Assembly (NCBI GenBank): GCA_951813515.1
Contig: OX638346.1
Span: forward strand, 1,295,617-1,359,616
Direction of reading: 5' to 3'
Origin: an uncultured Pseudomonadales bacterium
GTDB lineage: Bacteria; Pseudomonadota; Gammaproteobacteria; Pseudomonadales; Azotimanducaceae
DNA length: 64,000 bases
Below are positions 25,835 to 34,395 of the stretch, piece after piece (position 1 is the stretch's first letter; every line of letters begins with the position of its first letter). Below the pieces are notes generated by a model, which did no database searches, was not told where the DNA came from, and saw only the letters and a program-made list of their open reading frames with translations. A program made the position numbers and the translations under genes.

Positions 25835-26917
25835 GTGCCGCGCGCCTACAACTTCTCCCCCGGTCCGGCGGCGTTGCCCGACGCCGTGCTCGAGTGCGCC
25901 CAGGCAGAGATTCTCGACTACCAGGGCCGCGGTCTGTCCGTGATGGAAATGAGCCACCGCAGCGCCGAGTTTGTCGAGATCGCCGAGCGCGCCGAGGCAG
26001 ACTTTCGCAACCTGTTGGGCGTCGGGGACGACTACGCGGTGCTGTTCCTCCAGGGCGGTGCCACGCTGCAGTTCGCAATGGTGCCGATAAACCTGGCGAG
26101 CGAAGACGCTGTCGTCGACTACGTGCACACCGGCCTGTGGGGCACCAAGGCGATCGCGGAAGCACGCAAGCTGTGCCGGGTGAACGTGGCCGCGTCCTCG
26201 GAAGAGGACAACTTTAACCACGTGCCGCACGTGGACACCTGGCGCCTGAATCCCGACGCCGCCTATGTGCACGTCACGGGCAACGAGACCATCGGCGGGG
26301 TGGAGTTTCACGAATATCCGAATACGGGCGATGTACCGCTGGTCGCCGACCTGTCTTCGACTTTGCTGTCGAGGCCGCTCGACGTGGAACAGTTCGGCCT
26401 CATCTACGCCAGCGCCCAGAAAAACCTCGGGCCCGCGGGTGTTACCGTCGTAGTCGTGCGCAGGGACCTGATCGGGCGCGCGCGCGCAAATACGCCATGC
26501 ACGCTCGACTACAGCGCTCATGCGGCGGCCAACTCTATGCTGAACACGCCGCCGACCTATGCCTGGTACCTTGCCGGACTGGTCCTTGAATGGCTCAAGC
26601 AGCAGGGCGGACTCGAAGCCATTGCCGAGGTCAACGAGAGGAAGGCGCGCAAACTCTATGCCGCGATGGACGGGAGCAACTTCTATCGCTGTCCCGTGGC
26701 GAAGCGGAACCGATCGTGGATGAACGTGGCGTTCACGCTCGCCGACGACTCCCTCGACGGAGCATTTCTTCGAGCCGCCGAAGAGCGGGAACTATTGAAC
26801 CTCAAAGGTCACCGCAGCGTCGGGGGCATGCGGGCAAGCATCTACAACGCCATGCCTGAAGCCGGCGTGGACGCATTGATAGACTTCATGGCCGCGTTTG
26901 AAGCGGAGTACGGATGA
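25835..26917 (+). CDS. serC: Phosphoserine aminotransferase
   Basis: 360 residues from GTG 25835 (VPRAYNFSPGPAALP), chosen because SerC proteins start just before the NFSxGPA motif; an ATG at 25769 would overlap gyrA. The PLP lysine is K196 in SAQKNLGPAG. SerC converts 3-phosphohydroxypyruvate to phosphoserine and also serves pyridoxine synthesis. No Shine-Dalgarno is visible, so translation may depend on gyrA. Its stop overlaps the pheA start. Confidence 0.93.
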   Translation: MPRAYNFSPGPAALPDAVLECAQAEILDYQGRGLSVMEMSHRSAEFVEIAERAEADFRNLLGVGDDYAVLFLQGGATLQFAMVPINLASEDAVVDYVHTGLWGTKAIAEARKLCRVNVAASSEEDNFNHVPHVDTWRLNPDAAYVHVTGNETIGGVEFHEYPNTGDVPLVADLSSTLLSRPLDVEQFGLIYASAQKNLGPAGVTVVVVRRDLIGRARANTPCTLDYSAHAAANSMLNTPPTYAWYLAGLVLEWLKQQGGLEAIAEVNERKARKLYAAMDGSNFYRCPVAKRNRSWMNVAFTLADDSLDGAFLRAAEERELLNLKGHRSVGGMRASIYNAMPEAGVDALIDFMAAFEAEYG

Positions 26918-28008
26918 GCGAAGACACCGGTGACAAGCTGGACGCCCTGCGGACGCGGATAGATGCGATCGATCGGGACATCGCGCGGCTTCTGAACGAG
27001 CGCGCTGCGGGCGCGACAGAGGTGGCGAGAATCAAGGCCGCCGAGAACAGCGATGAAGCGACCGTGTTCTATCGACCGGAGCGGGAGGCCCAGATCCTGG
27101 AGCGGGTAGTGGCAGAGAACGCCGGTCCCCTTCCCGACCGCGACCTGTGGCGCCTGTTCCGGGAGATCATCTCCTGCTGCCTGTCGCTCGAACAGCCGCT
27201 CACCGTCGCCTATCTCGGTCCACCGGGCACCTATACCGAGGCGGCGGTGGTCAAACACTTCGGTCACTTCGCGATCAATCGTGCCCAGAACTCCATCGAC
27301 GAAGTGTTTCACGAGGTCGAGTCCGGCGCGGCGCACTGTGGCGTGGTGCCCGTCGAAAACAGTACCGAAGGCATGGTGAACCATACCCTCGACTGTTTCA
27401 TGGCCTCCCGCCTGCGCATCTGCGGGGAAGTCACGCTGCCGATCAACCACGCGTTCATGTCGCACGAAAAGGAAGAGGCCATCACCGCCGTGTATTCGCA
27501 CGAGCAGTCGTTGGCGCAATGCCGACGTTGGCTCGACACGCACTATCCGAACGTGGCTCGCACGCCCATGGTCAGCAATGCCGAAGCGGCGCGGGTCGCG
27601 GCCCGAACCCAGGGGGCGGCCGCCATCGCCGGCGAAATGGCGGCAGAACGTTACGGTCTGCGCGTTCTCGCCACGAACATAGAGGACGAGACGGACAACG
27701 AGACACGGTTTCTCGTCATTGGCGACCAGATGGTTGGTCCGAGCGGCAAGGACAAGACGTCCCTGCTGGTGTCCACGCGGAATGAGGCGGGAGCGCTTCA
27801 CCGCGTCCTCGACCCGTTTCGCCGTCATGGCGTCAACCTGACGCGTATCGAGACCCGCCCATCCCGCGTGAGCAACTGGAGCTACATCTTCTTTATCGAT
27901 TTCGACGGCCACGAAGAGGCCGAAGAGATCACCGCGATGCTGGACGAAGTGCGCTCGGTCTCCACGGAGGTGCGTTCGCTCGGTTCCTATCCCCAGGCCG
28001 CCTTCTAG
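26914..28008 (+). CDS. pheA: Bifunctional chorismate mutase/prephenate dehydratase
   Basis: 364 residues. Chorismate mutase domain: residues 7-95 (LDALRTRIDAIDRDIARLLNER). Prephenate dehydratase: about 97-275 (VAYLGPPGTYTEAAV, VPVENSTEGMVNHTLD and NETRFLVIG, a substrate-binding TRF motif). ACT domain: about 285-364, with ETRPSR in place of the usual ESRPS phenylalanine-binding motif. It makes phenylpyruvate from chorismate. It starts within the serC 3' end (4-bp overlap). Confidence 0.95.
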   Translation: MSEDTGDKLDALRTRIDAIDRDIARLLNERAAGATEVARIKAAENSDEATVFYRPEREAQILERVVAENAGPLPDRDLWRLFREIISCCLSLEQPLTVAYLGPPGTYTEAAVVKHFGHFAINRAQNSIDEVFHEVESGAAHCGVVPVENSTEGMVNHTLDCFMASRLRICGEVTLPINHAFMSHEKEEAITAVYSHEQSLAQCRRWLDTHYPNVARTPMVSNAEAARVAARTQGAAAIAGEMAAERYGLRVLATNIEDETDNETRFLVIGDQMVGPSGKDKTSLLVSTRNEAGALHRVLDPFRRHGVNLTRIETRPSRVSNWSYIFFIDFDGHEEAEEITAMLDEVRSVSTEVRSLGSYPQAAF

Positions 28009-28012
28009 CCCC

Positions 28013-29104
28013 TTGTCCCTATTGGAGAACATCAACGAGCGCGTCACTGGCCTGACGCCTTATCAACCCGGCAAGCCCATCGAGGAGGTGACGCGCGAAC
28101 TCGGCGTGGTCGATGTCGTCAAGTTGGCAAGCAACGAGAATCCGCGCGGCCCGGGTCCGCGCGTACGCGCCGCAATCGAAGGTACCGTTCGGAACCTTTC
28201 GCGCTATCCAGACGGCGGGGGATATCGCCTGAAACGGGCGTTGTCAGAACGCCTCGGCGTAGGAACCGATCACATCACCCTGGGCAACGGATCTAACGAT
28301 GTCCTGGAACTCGCCGCCCGCGTGGCGATATCTCCCGGTACCCTAGGTGTCTTCGATGCGCACTGTTTTGTCGTCTATCCGGGCGCGGTCGTCGGCGCGC
28401 ACGGCGTGCCAATCGCCACGCCATCGAAACACTGGGGCCACGACCTGGACGCGATGCGCGAATGCATCACCGCATCCACGCGCATCGTCTTCATCGCCAA
28501 CCCCAACAATCCCACCGGCACCTGGATCGACCATGACTCGCTGGTCGCTTTCCTCGAGGCGCTACCGCAAACGGTCTGGGTAGTGCTCGACGAAGCCTAC
28601 TGCGAGTATGTCGCCCGAACTGACTATCCCGACGGCGTGCGCTTGCAGGCGGCATTTCCAAACCTCATCGTGACACGCACTTTCTCGAAGATTCATGGGC
28701 TCGCGGGCTTGAGGATCGGCTACAGCGTGTCGTCACCGGAGTTCGCGGATCTCATGAATCGCATCCGGCAACCGTTCAATGCCTCGAGCGTTGCATTGGC
28801 CGCAGCTGAAGCCGCTCTCGCCGACGACGCCTTTGTTACCACGAGCAAGGCGATCAACGATGACGGGATGGAACAGATTGCGGCGGGACTCGAAGCCTTA
28901 AGTTTCGACTACATTCCGTCGATTGGAAATTTCGTGTCGATGGACTGTGGCCGGGATGCCGCACCCGTATACAACGCGTTGCTCGAGAAAGGTGTCATCG
29001 TCCGCCCATTGGCAAACTACGATATGCCCCGCCACCTTCGCGTCTCCATCGGCCTGGCGGAAGAGAACGAAACCTTCCTCGCCGCCCTGCGCGAGGTGGC
29101 ATAA
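28013..29104 (+). CDS. hisC: Histidinol-phosphate/aromatic aminotransferase
   Basis: 363 residues from TTG 28013, 4 nt after pheA. KLASNENPRGPGP and NPNNPTGT are class I/II aminotransferase signatures of HisC; the PLP lysine is K226 (TRTFSKIHGLAGLRIGY). In the pheA-hisC-tyrA context this HisC probably also transaminates phenylpyruvate, hydroxyphenylpyruvate or prephenate, like HisC2 of Pseudomonas. Read-through into tyrA is interrupted by a REP-like element. Confidence 0.92.
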   Translation: MSLLENINERVTGLTPYQPGKPIEEVTRELGVVDVVKLASNENPRGPGPRVRAAIEGTVRNLSRYPDGGGYRLKRALSERLGVGTDHITLGNGSNDVLELAARVAISPGTLGVFDAHCFVVYPGAVVGAHGVPIATPSKHWGHDLDAMRECITASTRIVFIANPNNPTGTWIDHDSLVAFLEALPQTVWVVLDEAYCEYVARTDYPDGVRLQAAFPNLIVTRTFSKIHGLAGLRIGYSVSSPEFADLMNRIRQPFNASSVALAAAEAALADDAFVTTSKAINDDGMEQIAAGLEALSFDYIPSIGNFVSMDCGRDAAPVYNALLEKGVIVRPLANYDMPRHLRVSIGLAEENETFLAALREVA

Positions 29105-29105
29105 A

Positions 29106-29210
29106 CGTGCCCCACAGTCGTCGCCTTCGTCGCCCATGGACCAATCGCCCCGCGTCGCGGCCGCTCCCCGGAGGCGTTCGTTCCATGCGAGTGCCCCACA
29201 GTCGTCGCCC
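29106..29210 (+). repeat. REP-like inverted-repeat element, copy B, with a partial second unit
   Basis: GTGCCCCACAGTCGTCGCC and inverted ends CATGGACCAA (29135-29144) / TCGTTCCATG (29178-29187) match copy A with an internal deletion. A second GTGCCCCACAGTCGTCGCCC (29191-29210) runs directly into the tyrA ATG. It separates hisC from tyrA in an otherwise overlapping operon. Confidence 0.65.
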
Positions 29211-30038
29211 ATGAAAGTTCTGCTGCTCGTGGGAACGGGCCTGATCGGCGGCTCGTTCGCACTGGCCGCGCGCGCCAGCGGCCTGTTTGACCGGATCGTC
29301 GGCATCGACTCGAATCCCGACGCGCTCGATACCGCACGCGCACTCGGCATCGTTGACGGAGGCGGACAGTCATTCGAACCCACAGCCGTCTGCATCGCCA
29401 CCCCGGTTAGCCGGATTGCCGAATGCGTCGCGGACGCAGCTTTGCGCTATCCGGGCACGCCCATCTTCGATGTCGGCAGCGTCAAGGCGACCGTTGTGGA
29501 CGTCTTGCGTGCCAGCGGCCGGGTGCCTAGTGATTTCGTGCCGTGCCATCCAATCGCAGGATCCGAGACAGTCGGCGCTTCCGCTGCCCGCGCAGACCTG
29601 TTCCAGGGACGTTCCGTGATCATCACACCCGTCGACGAGACGGACCCCGGCGCGGTCGCGAAGGTCGAATCCTGGTGGCGCCAGGTCGGCGCGGCAGTCA
29701 CGCTGGCCGATCCCCACAGCCATGACCGGATTGTCGCCGCGACGAGCCACTTGCCCCACCTTGTCGCCTTTGCCCTGATGGAACTGCTCCACGAATTCGA
29801 CGACGCCAACCTGTCGGCATACATCGGTGACGGCTTTCGCGACCTGAGTCGTATCGCGGCGTCCGATCCCACGATCTGGAGCGACATCCTGCAGGAGAAC
29901 CGGGAGGCGGTACTGCGGCTCGCGGACCAACTTGCCGCGCGGCTGACCATAGACGAGGACAAGGCGGCCCTGAAGCACCGCGTTGCCAGCGCCCGCGGTA
30001 TGCGCGTCGGCCTTGATGAAGGCCCCGATTATTCGTGA
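29211..30038 (+). CDS. tyrA: Prephenate dehydrogenase (TyrA), not fused to AroA
   Basis: 275 residues from ATG 29211. The Rossmann motif VGTGLIGGSFALAAR opens the protein, and DVGSVK and CHPIAGSE are the TyrA signatures around the prephenate and NAD sites. HDRIVAATSHLPHLVAFAL follows. It oxidises prephenate (or arogenate) to the tyrosine precursor. The start codon lies exactly at the edge of a REP-like repeat and no Shine-Dalgarno is seen. In Pseudomonas tyrA is fused to aroA; here cmk follows directly with a GTGA overlap. Confidence 0.9.
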   Translation: MKVLLLVGTGLIGGSFALAARASGLFDRIVGIDSNPDALDTARALGIVDGGGQSFEPTAVCIATPVSRIAECVADAALRYPGTPIFDVGSVKATVVDVLRASGRVPSDFVPCHPIAGSETVGASAARADLFQGRSVIITPVDETDPGAVAKVESWWRQVGAAVTLADPHSHDRIVAATSHLPHLVAFALMELLHEFDDANLSAYIGDGFRDLSRIAASDPTIWSDILQENREAVLRLADQLAARLTIDEDKAALKHRVASARGMRVGLDEGPDYS

Positions 30039-30727
30039 GCACGCAACCGCCCGTCATCGCCATCGATGGCCCCAGCAGTTCCGGCAAGGGAACCGTGGCG
30101 TCGAAAGTCGCAGAACGGCTTGGCTGGAACCTGCTGGACAGCGGAGCGCTCTACCGGGGCGTGGCATGGGCGGCCCTGCAACGCGGGATCGCCCTCGACG
30201 ATGACGCAGCCCTTGCGTCGATGACGCGCCAACTCGTCTTCGATATCAAGCCCGGTTCGATCCACATAGACAACGCTGACGTGACACAGGCAATCCGGGA
30301 GGAGCCCATCAGCGTGGGATCCTCTCGCGTCGCACGCCTCGGACCCGTGCGCGACGCGTTGCGAATCGTACAGACCGGAATGCGACGACCCCCCGGACTG
30401 GTGGCGGATGGACGCGACATGGGCACCGTCGTATTCCCTAGCGCCGAGCTGAAGGTTTTTCTTGACGCCAGCGTCGAAGAGCGGGCGCGCCGTCGCCATA
30501 AGCAGTTGATAGATAAGGGGTCGAATGTTAGTCTGTCCGACCTTTTCGCGAGCCTGGGCGCCCGCGACGAGCGTGACAGGTCACGCCCCGTTTCTCCGCT
30601 GCGAGCAGATGACGACGCGGTGATGATCGATACCACTTCGATGTCTATTTCGGCGGTGGTTGACGAAGTGTTACGCCACGCCGTCCAGCGCTCGCTCACC
30701 GGCGGCGGGGCGAAGAGCGGGACATAG
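30035..30727 (+). CDS. cmk: Cytidylate kinase
   Basis: 230 residues from GTG 30035, overlapping the tyrA stop. The P-loop is IAIDGPSSSGKGTVASKVAERLG (residues 8-30), followed by LDSGALYR and VADGRDMGTVVFPSAELKVFLDA, both Cmk motifs, and the lid region EERARRRHKQL. It phosphorylates CMP/dCMP. It is followed by rpsA after 33 bp, the usual gammaproteobacterial pair. Confidence 0.94.
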   Translation: MSTQPPVIAIDGPSSSGKGTVASKVAERLGWNLLDSGALYRGVAWAALQRGIALDDDAALASMTRQLVFDIKPGSIHIDNADVTQAIREEPISVGSSRVARLGPVRDALRIVQTGMRRPPGLVADGRDMGTVVFPSAELKVFLDASVEERARRRHKQLIDKGSNVSLSDLFASLGARDERDRSRPVSPLRADDDAVMIDTTSMSISAVVDEVLRHAVQRSLTGGGAKSGT

Positions 30728-30760
30728 GCTAGGCCGACGGAGCAGCAGGAACGAGAACGT

Positions 30761-32452
30761 ATGGCAGAAAGTTTTTCCGAGCTATTTGAAGAGAGCATGA
30801 ATACGGTGGAGATGGAGCCTGGCTCCATCGTCACCGGCACCGTGGTTGACATCGACAGCGAAGTCGTAGTCGTCCACGCCGGGCTGAAGTCGGAAGGCGT
30901 CATTCCACGCAACCAGTTCATCACCGAAAGCGGCGATTTCGAAATCGAGATCGGCGACCAGGTGAAGGTCGCGATGGAAATCGTCGATGACGGATGGGGG
31001 GCAACCCGCCTTTCGCGCGAAAAGGCGCGCCGCGCCGAGTGCTGGGAAATGCTCGAGGATGCGTTCGAGAATGCGAAGGCGATCAAGGGCGTGCTGAACG
31101 GTCGGGTCAAGGGCGGTTTCACCGTCGACATCAATGATATTCGCGCCTTTCTGCCTGGCTCGCTGGTAGACATTCGACCCTTGCGCGAAACTTCGCACCT
31201 CGAGGGAAAGACCCTCGAATTCAAGGTCATCAAGCTCGATCAGAGACGCAACAACGTGGTTGTCTCACGTCGCGCCGTCCTCGAAGACGAAAACAGCGCG
31301 GAACGCGAAGAACTCCTGGCCTCGCTGCAGGAAGGGCAGCGCATGAAGGGAATCGTCAAGAATCTCACCGACTACGGCGCGTTTGTCGACCTGGGCGGCA
31401 TAGACGGCCTGCTGCACATCACGGACATGGCCTGGCGGCGCATCAGGCATCCAAGCGAGATGGTCAACGTGGGCGACGAGGTGGAGATAAAGATCCTCAG
31501 GTTCGACCGCGAGAAGAACCGCGTATCGCTTGGAATGAAGCAACTCGGCGACGATCCGTGGGTGAACCTTTCCCGCCGCTATCCTCCTCGGACGCGCGTG
31601 CAGGCGGTTGTAACGAACCTCACGGACTACGGTTGCTTCGCCGAGATCGAAGAGGGCGTGGAAGGCTTGGTGCACGTCTCCGAGATGGACTGGACCAACA
31701 AGAACATTCACCCGTCACGAGTGGTGGCGGTCGGCGATCAGATCGAAGTCATGATCCTCGACATCGACGAGGAACGTCGCCGCATCTCGCTCGGCATCAA
31801 GCAATGCCGCGAGAATCCCTGGGACGAGTTCGCATCCCACTACAGCAGGGGCCAGCGGATCTCGGGGCACATCAAGTCGATCACCGATTTCGGCATCTTC
31901 ATCGGCCTTGAGGGTGGCATCGACGGACTCGTGTACCTGTCCGACATCTCCTGGAACGAACCCGGAGAGACCGCCGTTCGCCGATACAGCAAGGGCGAGG
32001 AAATCGAGACCGTCATCCTTGCCATCGATGCCGAACGCGAGCGAATCTCGCTAGGTATCAAGCAACTCGACCAGAACGCGTTCATCGACTACGCCGACAC
32101 CAATGACCGGGGCAGCATCGTCGAAGGGACAGTGCTTTCGGTACAGCCGAGAGAGGCGATGGTCCAGCTCGCCGATGGCGTCGAAGGCACCCTGAAAGCG
32201 TCCGAGATCAGCGTCGACCGGGTGGAAGACGCCCGCAACGTCCTGAAGGAAGGCCAGTCCCTTTCGGTGAAGATCATCAACGTCGACCGGAAGAACCGGT
32301 ACATCGGCGTTTCGATCAAGGCGAAGGAACAGGACGACGAGCGCGCGAACCTGCGCGAGCACCGGATCAAGGAGGCCGAACGGCGTGGCCCGACGACCCT
32401 CGGCGATCTGATCAAGCGCCAGATGGACAGGAAGACAAGTTCGTCCGAGTAG
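30761..32452 (+). CDS. rpsA: 30S ribosomal protein S1
   Basis: 563 residues with six S1 RNA-binding repeats; repeats 3-6 are clear from [77 protein letters not shown] and the final [17 protein letters not shown]. Length equals the family norm. S1 recruits mRNA to the 30S subunit. An AGGAACGAGA Shine-Dalgarno precedes the ATG. Confidence 0.96.
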   Translation: MAESFSELFEESMNTVEMEPGSIVTGTVVDIDSEVVVVHAGLKSEGVIPRNQFITESGDFEIEIGDQVKVAMEIVDDGWGATRLSREKARRAECWEMLEDAFENAKAIKGVLNGRVKGGFTVDINDIRAFLPGSLVDIRPLRETSHLEGKTLEFKVIKLDQRRNNVVVSRRAVLEDENSAEREELLASLQEGQRMKGIVKNLTDYGAFVDLGGIDGLLHITDMAWRRIRHPSEMVNVGDEVEIKILRFDREKNRVSLGMKQLGDDPWVNLSRRYPPRTRVQAVVTNLTDYGCFAEIEEGVEGLVHVSEMDWTNKNIHPSRVVAVGDQIEVMILDIDEERRRISLGIKQCRENPWDEFASHYSRGQRISGHIKSITDFGIFIGLEGGIDGLVYLSDISWNEPGETAVRRYSKGEEIETVILAIDAERERISLGIKQLDQNAFIDYADTNDRGSIVEGTVLSVQPREAMVQLADGVEGTLKASEISVDRVEDARNVLKEGQSLSVKIINVDRKNRYIGVSIKAKEQDDERANLREHRIKEAERRGPTTLGDLIKRQMDRKTSSSE

Positions 32453-32476
32453 AACAACGAAAGGTTGGCACGTCAT

Positions 32477-32773
32477 ATGACGAAGTCGGAACTCATCGAA
32501 CGCATTTCCGCGCATCAACCGCACCTCTCTCCTCGGGATGTCGAATTCGCCGTGAAGACGATGATCGAGCACATGTCGCAAACGCTGGCGCACGGCAACC
32601 GCATCGAGATCAGGGGATTCGGCAGCTTTTCGTTGCACTATCGGGCGCCCAGGATCGGGCGTAATCCTCGAACGGGGGAGTCCGTCGGCCTGACCGGGAA
32701 GTTCGTCCCGCACTTCAAACCCGGGAAGGAGCTGCGGGACCGCGTGAACACGAACCCGAACACCTCCGACTAG
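32477..32773 (+). CDS. ihfB: Integration host factor subunit beta
   Basis: 98 residues from ATG 32477 ([11 protein letters not shown]), preferred to TTG 32465. DNA-binding arm: [29 protein letters not shown], with the tip proline; [13 protein letters not shown] ends the fold. IHF-beta pairs with IHF-alpha to bend DNA, and IHF typically assists sigma-54 promoters, such as the one proposed here for nirB. It follows rpsA by 24 bp. Confidence 0.95.
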   Translation: MTKSELIERISAHQPHLSPRDVEFAVKTMIEHMSQTLAHGNRIEIRGFGSFSLHYRAPRIGRNPRTGESVGLTGKFVPHFKPGKELRDRVNTNPNTSD

Positions 32774-32812
32774 TGTCGACTTGACGACACTCCGGCGTCG
32801 CCCGCCCGCCTG

Positions 32813-33082
32813 ATGAGGCGTTTGAAGACACTCCTCGCGCTCCTGCTGGCGATCTGTCTCGTCGCTATCTCGGCGCTGCTGCTGGCAGACAACGCGACAC
32901 CAGTGAGCCTCAGGCTCCTGAACCATGAGACGCCACCCGCACCCGTCTTCTGGTGGCTGCTCGCCGCCCTGATTCTCGGTTTCCTGATCGGCGCCGCGCA
33001 GTGCATCGGCGGACACTTCCGGCGCAACGCGGTCGAACGAAAACTCCGCCGCGAACTCGGCCGCGACCAGAGTCCCAACTGA
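32813..33082 (+). CDS. lapA: LapA family (DUF1049) inner-membrane protein
   Basis: 89 residues. Two membrane segments (about 3-25 and 46-66) separated by a short NATPVSLRLLNHE loop, then a basic tail with RRELGRDQ. This is the LapA layout; LapA works with LapB in controlling LpxC and lipopolysaccharide synthesis. Position after ihfB agrees. lapB, its usual next gene, is absent, and a cytochrome c' gene follows. Confidence 0.82.
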   Translation: MRRLKTLLALLLAICLVAISALLLADNATPVSLRLLNHETPPAPVFWWLLAALILGFLIGAAQCIGGHFRRNAVERKLRRELGRDQSPN

Positions 33083-33134
33083 CGTCTGCGGACGTTAGTT
33101 CTCCCCGGCGTCACGCCTTGCGCCGGTAACCCAC

Positions 33135-33146
33135 AACGTATACGTT
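33135..33146. promoter_or_regulatory. 12-bp palindrome upstream of the cytochrome c' gene
   Basis: AACGTATACGTT is a perfect palindrome 28 bp before the cytochrome start codon, in a 92-bp spacer. It could be a regulator site; no known regulator is assigned. Confidence 0.3.
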
Positions 33147-33174
33147 CGGCACTCCTTCAGATCGGAACAGTTCC

Positions 33175-33621
33175 ATGACCTTCACGAATCGACCCGCCCC
33201 CCTCCGGGCCCTTGTCGGCGCAGTCGCCCTCGTTGCTGCGCTACCTTTCGCGGCCTCTCAGGGCGACAAGGACTATCGGCATCACACCATGGAGGCGATC
33301 GGTGGCCACATGCAGGCGCTGATGGACATCCTCCGGGGCAAGGTCGATCACTCGGAGCATCTCTCGGTTCATGCGGCGGCCCTGGCATCGCTCGCCGAGA
33401 TTACGCCGACCCTGTTTCCTCCCGGTTCCGGCGGCGACGACACCGAAGCGTTGCCGGCGATCTGGGACAATCCCGATGACTTCGCGGAACGCCTAGACCT
33501 CTTCAGGAAAGCGGGAGCTGGCCTTCGCGCCGCCGCCGAGACAGGGGGCGATGTCATGGCGGCAACCCGGGAGGTGGGCCAGGCGTGCAAGGGCTGCCAC
33601 GACAACTACCGGAAGAAATAA
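33175..33621 (+). CDS. Cytochrome c'/c-556 type monohaem cytochrome
   Basis: 148 residues. A signal peptide (PLRALVGAVALVAALPFAAS) occupies the first 28 residues. The single haem motif CKGCH is close to the C-terminus (QACKGCHDNYRKK), and MEAIGGHMQAL near the mature N-terminus supplies the possible sixth ligand region; this is the four-helix cytochrome c' layout. It is periplasmic; roles include NO binding or electron carriage. A cytochrome b561 gene converges on it. Confidence 0.88.
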   Translation: MTFTNRPAPLRALVGAVALVAALPFAASQGDKDYRHHTMEAIGGHMQALMDILRGKVDHSEHLSVHAAALASLAEITPTLFPPGSGGDDTEALPAIWDNPDDFAERLDLFRKAGAGLRAAAETGGDVMAATREVGQACKGCHDNYRKK

Positions 33622-33692
33622 CCCGTCGTTACTCGATGGCTTGCAGCAGCAGCCACGGGATGACGGGAGCGCGGGAACTTGGCTTGGCGCTC

Positions 33693-33745
33693 GCGCCACA
33701 AACGCCGCCGCCCTGACGGCGCCGTCTCTCACCCCCGCCCAAGCC
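33693..33745 (-). repeat. Dispersed ~55-bp repeat, copy 2
   Basis: The reverse strand reads GGCTTGGGCGGGGGTGAGAG through TTTGTGGCGC, matching copy 1 at 12921-12974, and is followed by GCGAGCGCCAAG, which resembles the hairpin beside copy 1. It lies between the convergent cytochrome c' and b561 genes. Confidence 0.55.
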
Positions 33746-33765
33746 ATCTCCCCCTGCGTCGGTCT

Positions 33766-34395
33766 CTAAGCGGTCCAGAGCAACGCGCCGTACACCAGCG
33801 CCCCGGCGGCGGCAGCGGTAAACAGTCCTCGCAACAGGTACTGTTCGGTGGGCGGGTGATCTACTTCCTTGCGCCCCGTGAATATCGCTAGCGGGATCGG
33901 GTTCCGCATCATCGCGTAGATGGCGTTGGCGGCGATGTGGGTCGACACCAGCGCGATGATGATCCAGAAGACGCGATGGTGTACCCAGGTCATCGCCGCC
34001 GACACATCGTCCCCCACATGACGCGTGAGCGGACCTTCGTTGAAGATGTCGTCGGTCGAGAACAGACCCGTCACAGCCTGTACTGCCAACGCACCGATCA
34101 ACACGAGGGCGAGCACGATGCCCGGCGAGGTATGCGGGTCAGCATTGCCGGCGCCCGTGAAATGTTCCACAAACCGGCGCGGGGTCGTCCGATAGTGCGA
34201 CAGCCGGACATAGCGGCCGCCCCAGAGCCACCAGCCCACACGAAAGAGCAGCAGCGCCAGGATCGCGAAACCCGAACGCTGGTGCCAGTCCATCAGGGAG
34301 ATGTCCCCGGCCAATCCCGTGTAGAGGGAAAACAGGACGCACAAGGCAAGCGCCCAGTGCCATAGGCGAAACGGCAGATCCCAGACCCGCGTCAT
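33766..34395 (-). CDS. Cytochrome b561-type membrane protein
   Basis: 209 residues from ATG 34395, whose start overlaps the nhaD stop (ATGA). The start MTRVWDLPFRLWHWALALCV is typical of bacterial diheme b-type cytochromes; further helices carry MDWHQRSGFAIL, VHHRVFWIIIALVSTHIAANAIY and a last helix near the C-terminus, so four to five membrane segments with candidate haem histidines. These proteins often reduce a partner c-type cytochrome, and one lies convergently next door. The translational coupling to nhaD is unusual. Confidence 0.85.
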   Translation of the reverse strand: MTRVWDLPFRLWHWALALCVLFSLYTGLAGDISLMDWHQRSGFAILALLLFRVGWWLWGGRYVRLSHYRTTPRRFVEHFTGAGNADPHTSPGIVLALVLIGALAVQAVTGLFSTDDIFNEGPLTRHVGDDVSAAMTWVHHRVFWIIIALVSTHIAANAIYAMMRNPIPLAIFTGRKEVDHPPTEQYLLRGLFTAAAAGALVYGALLWTA

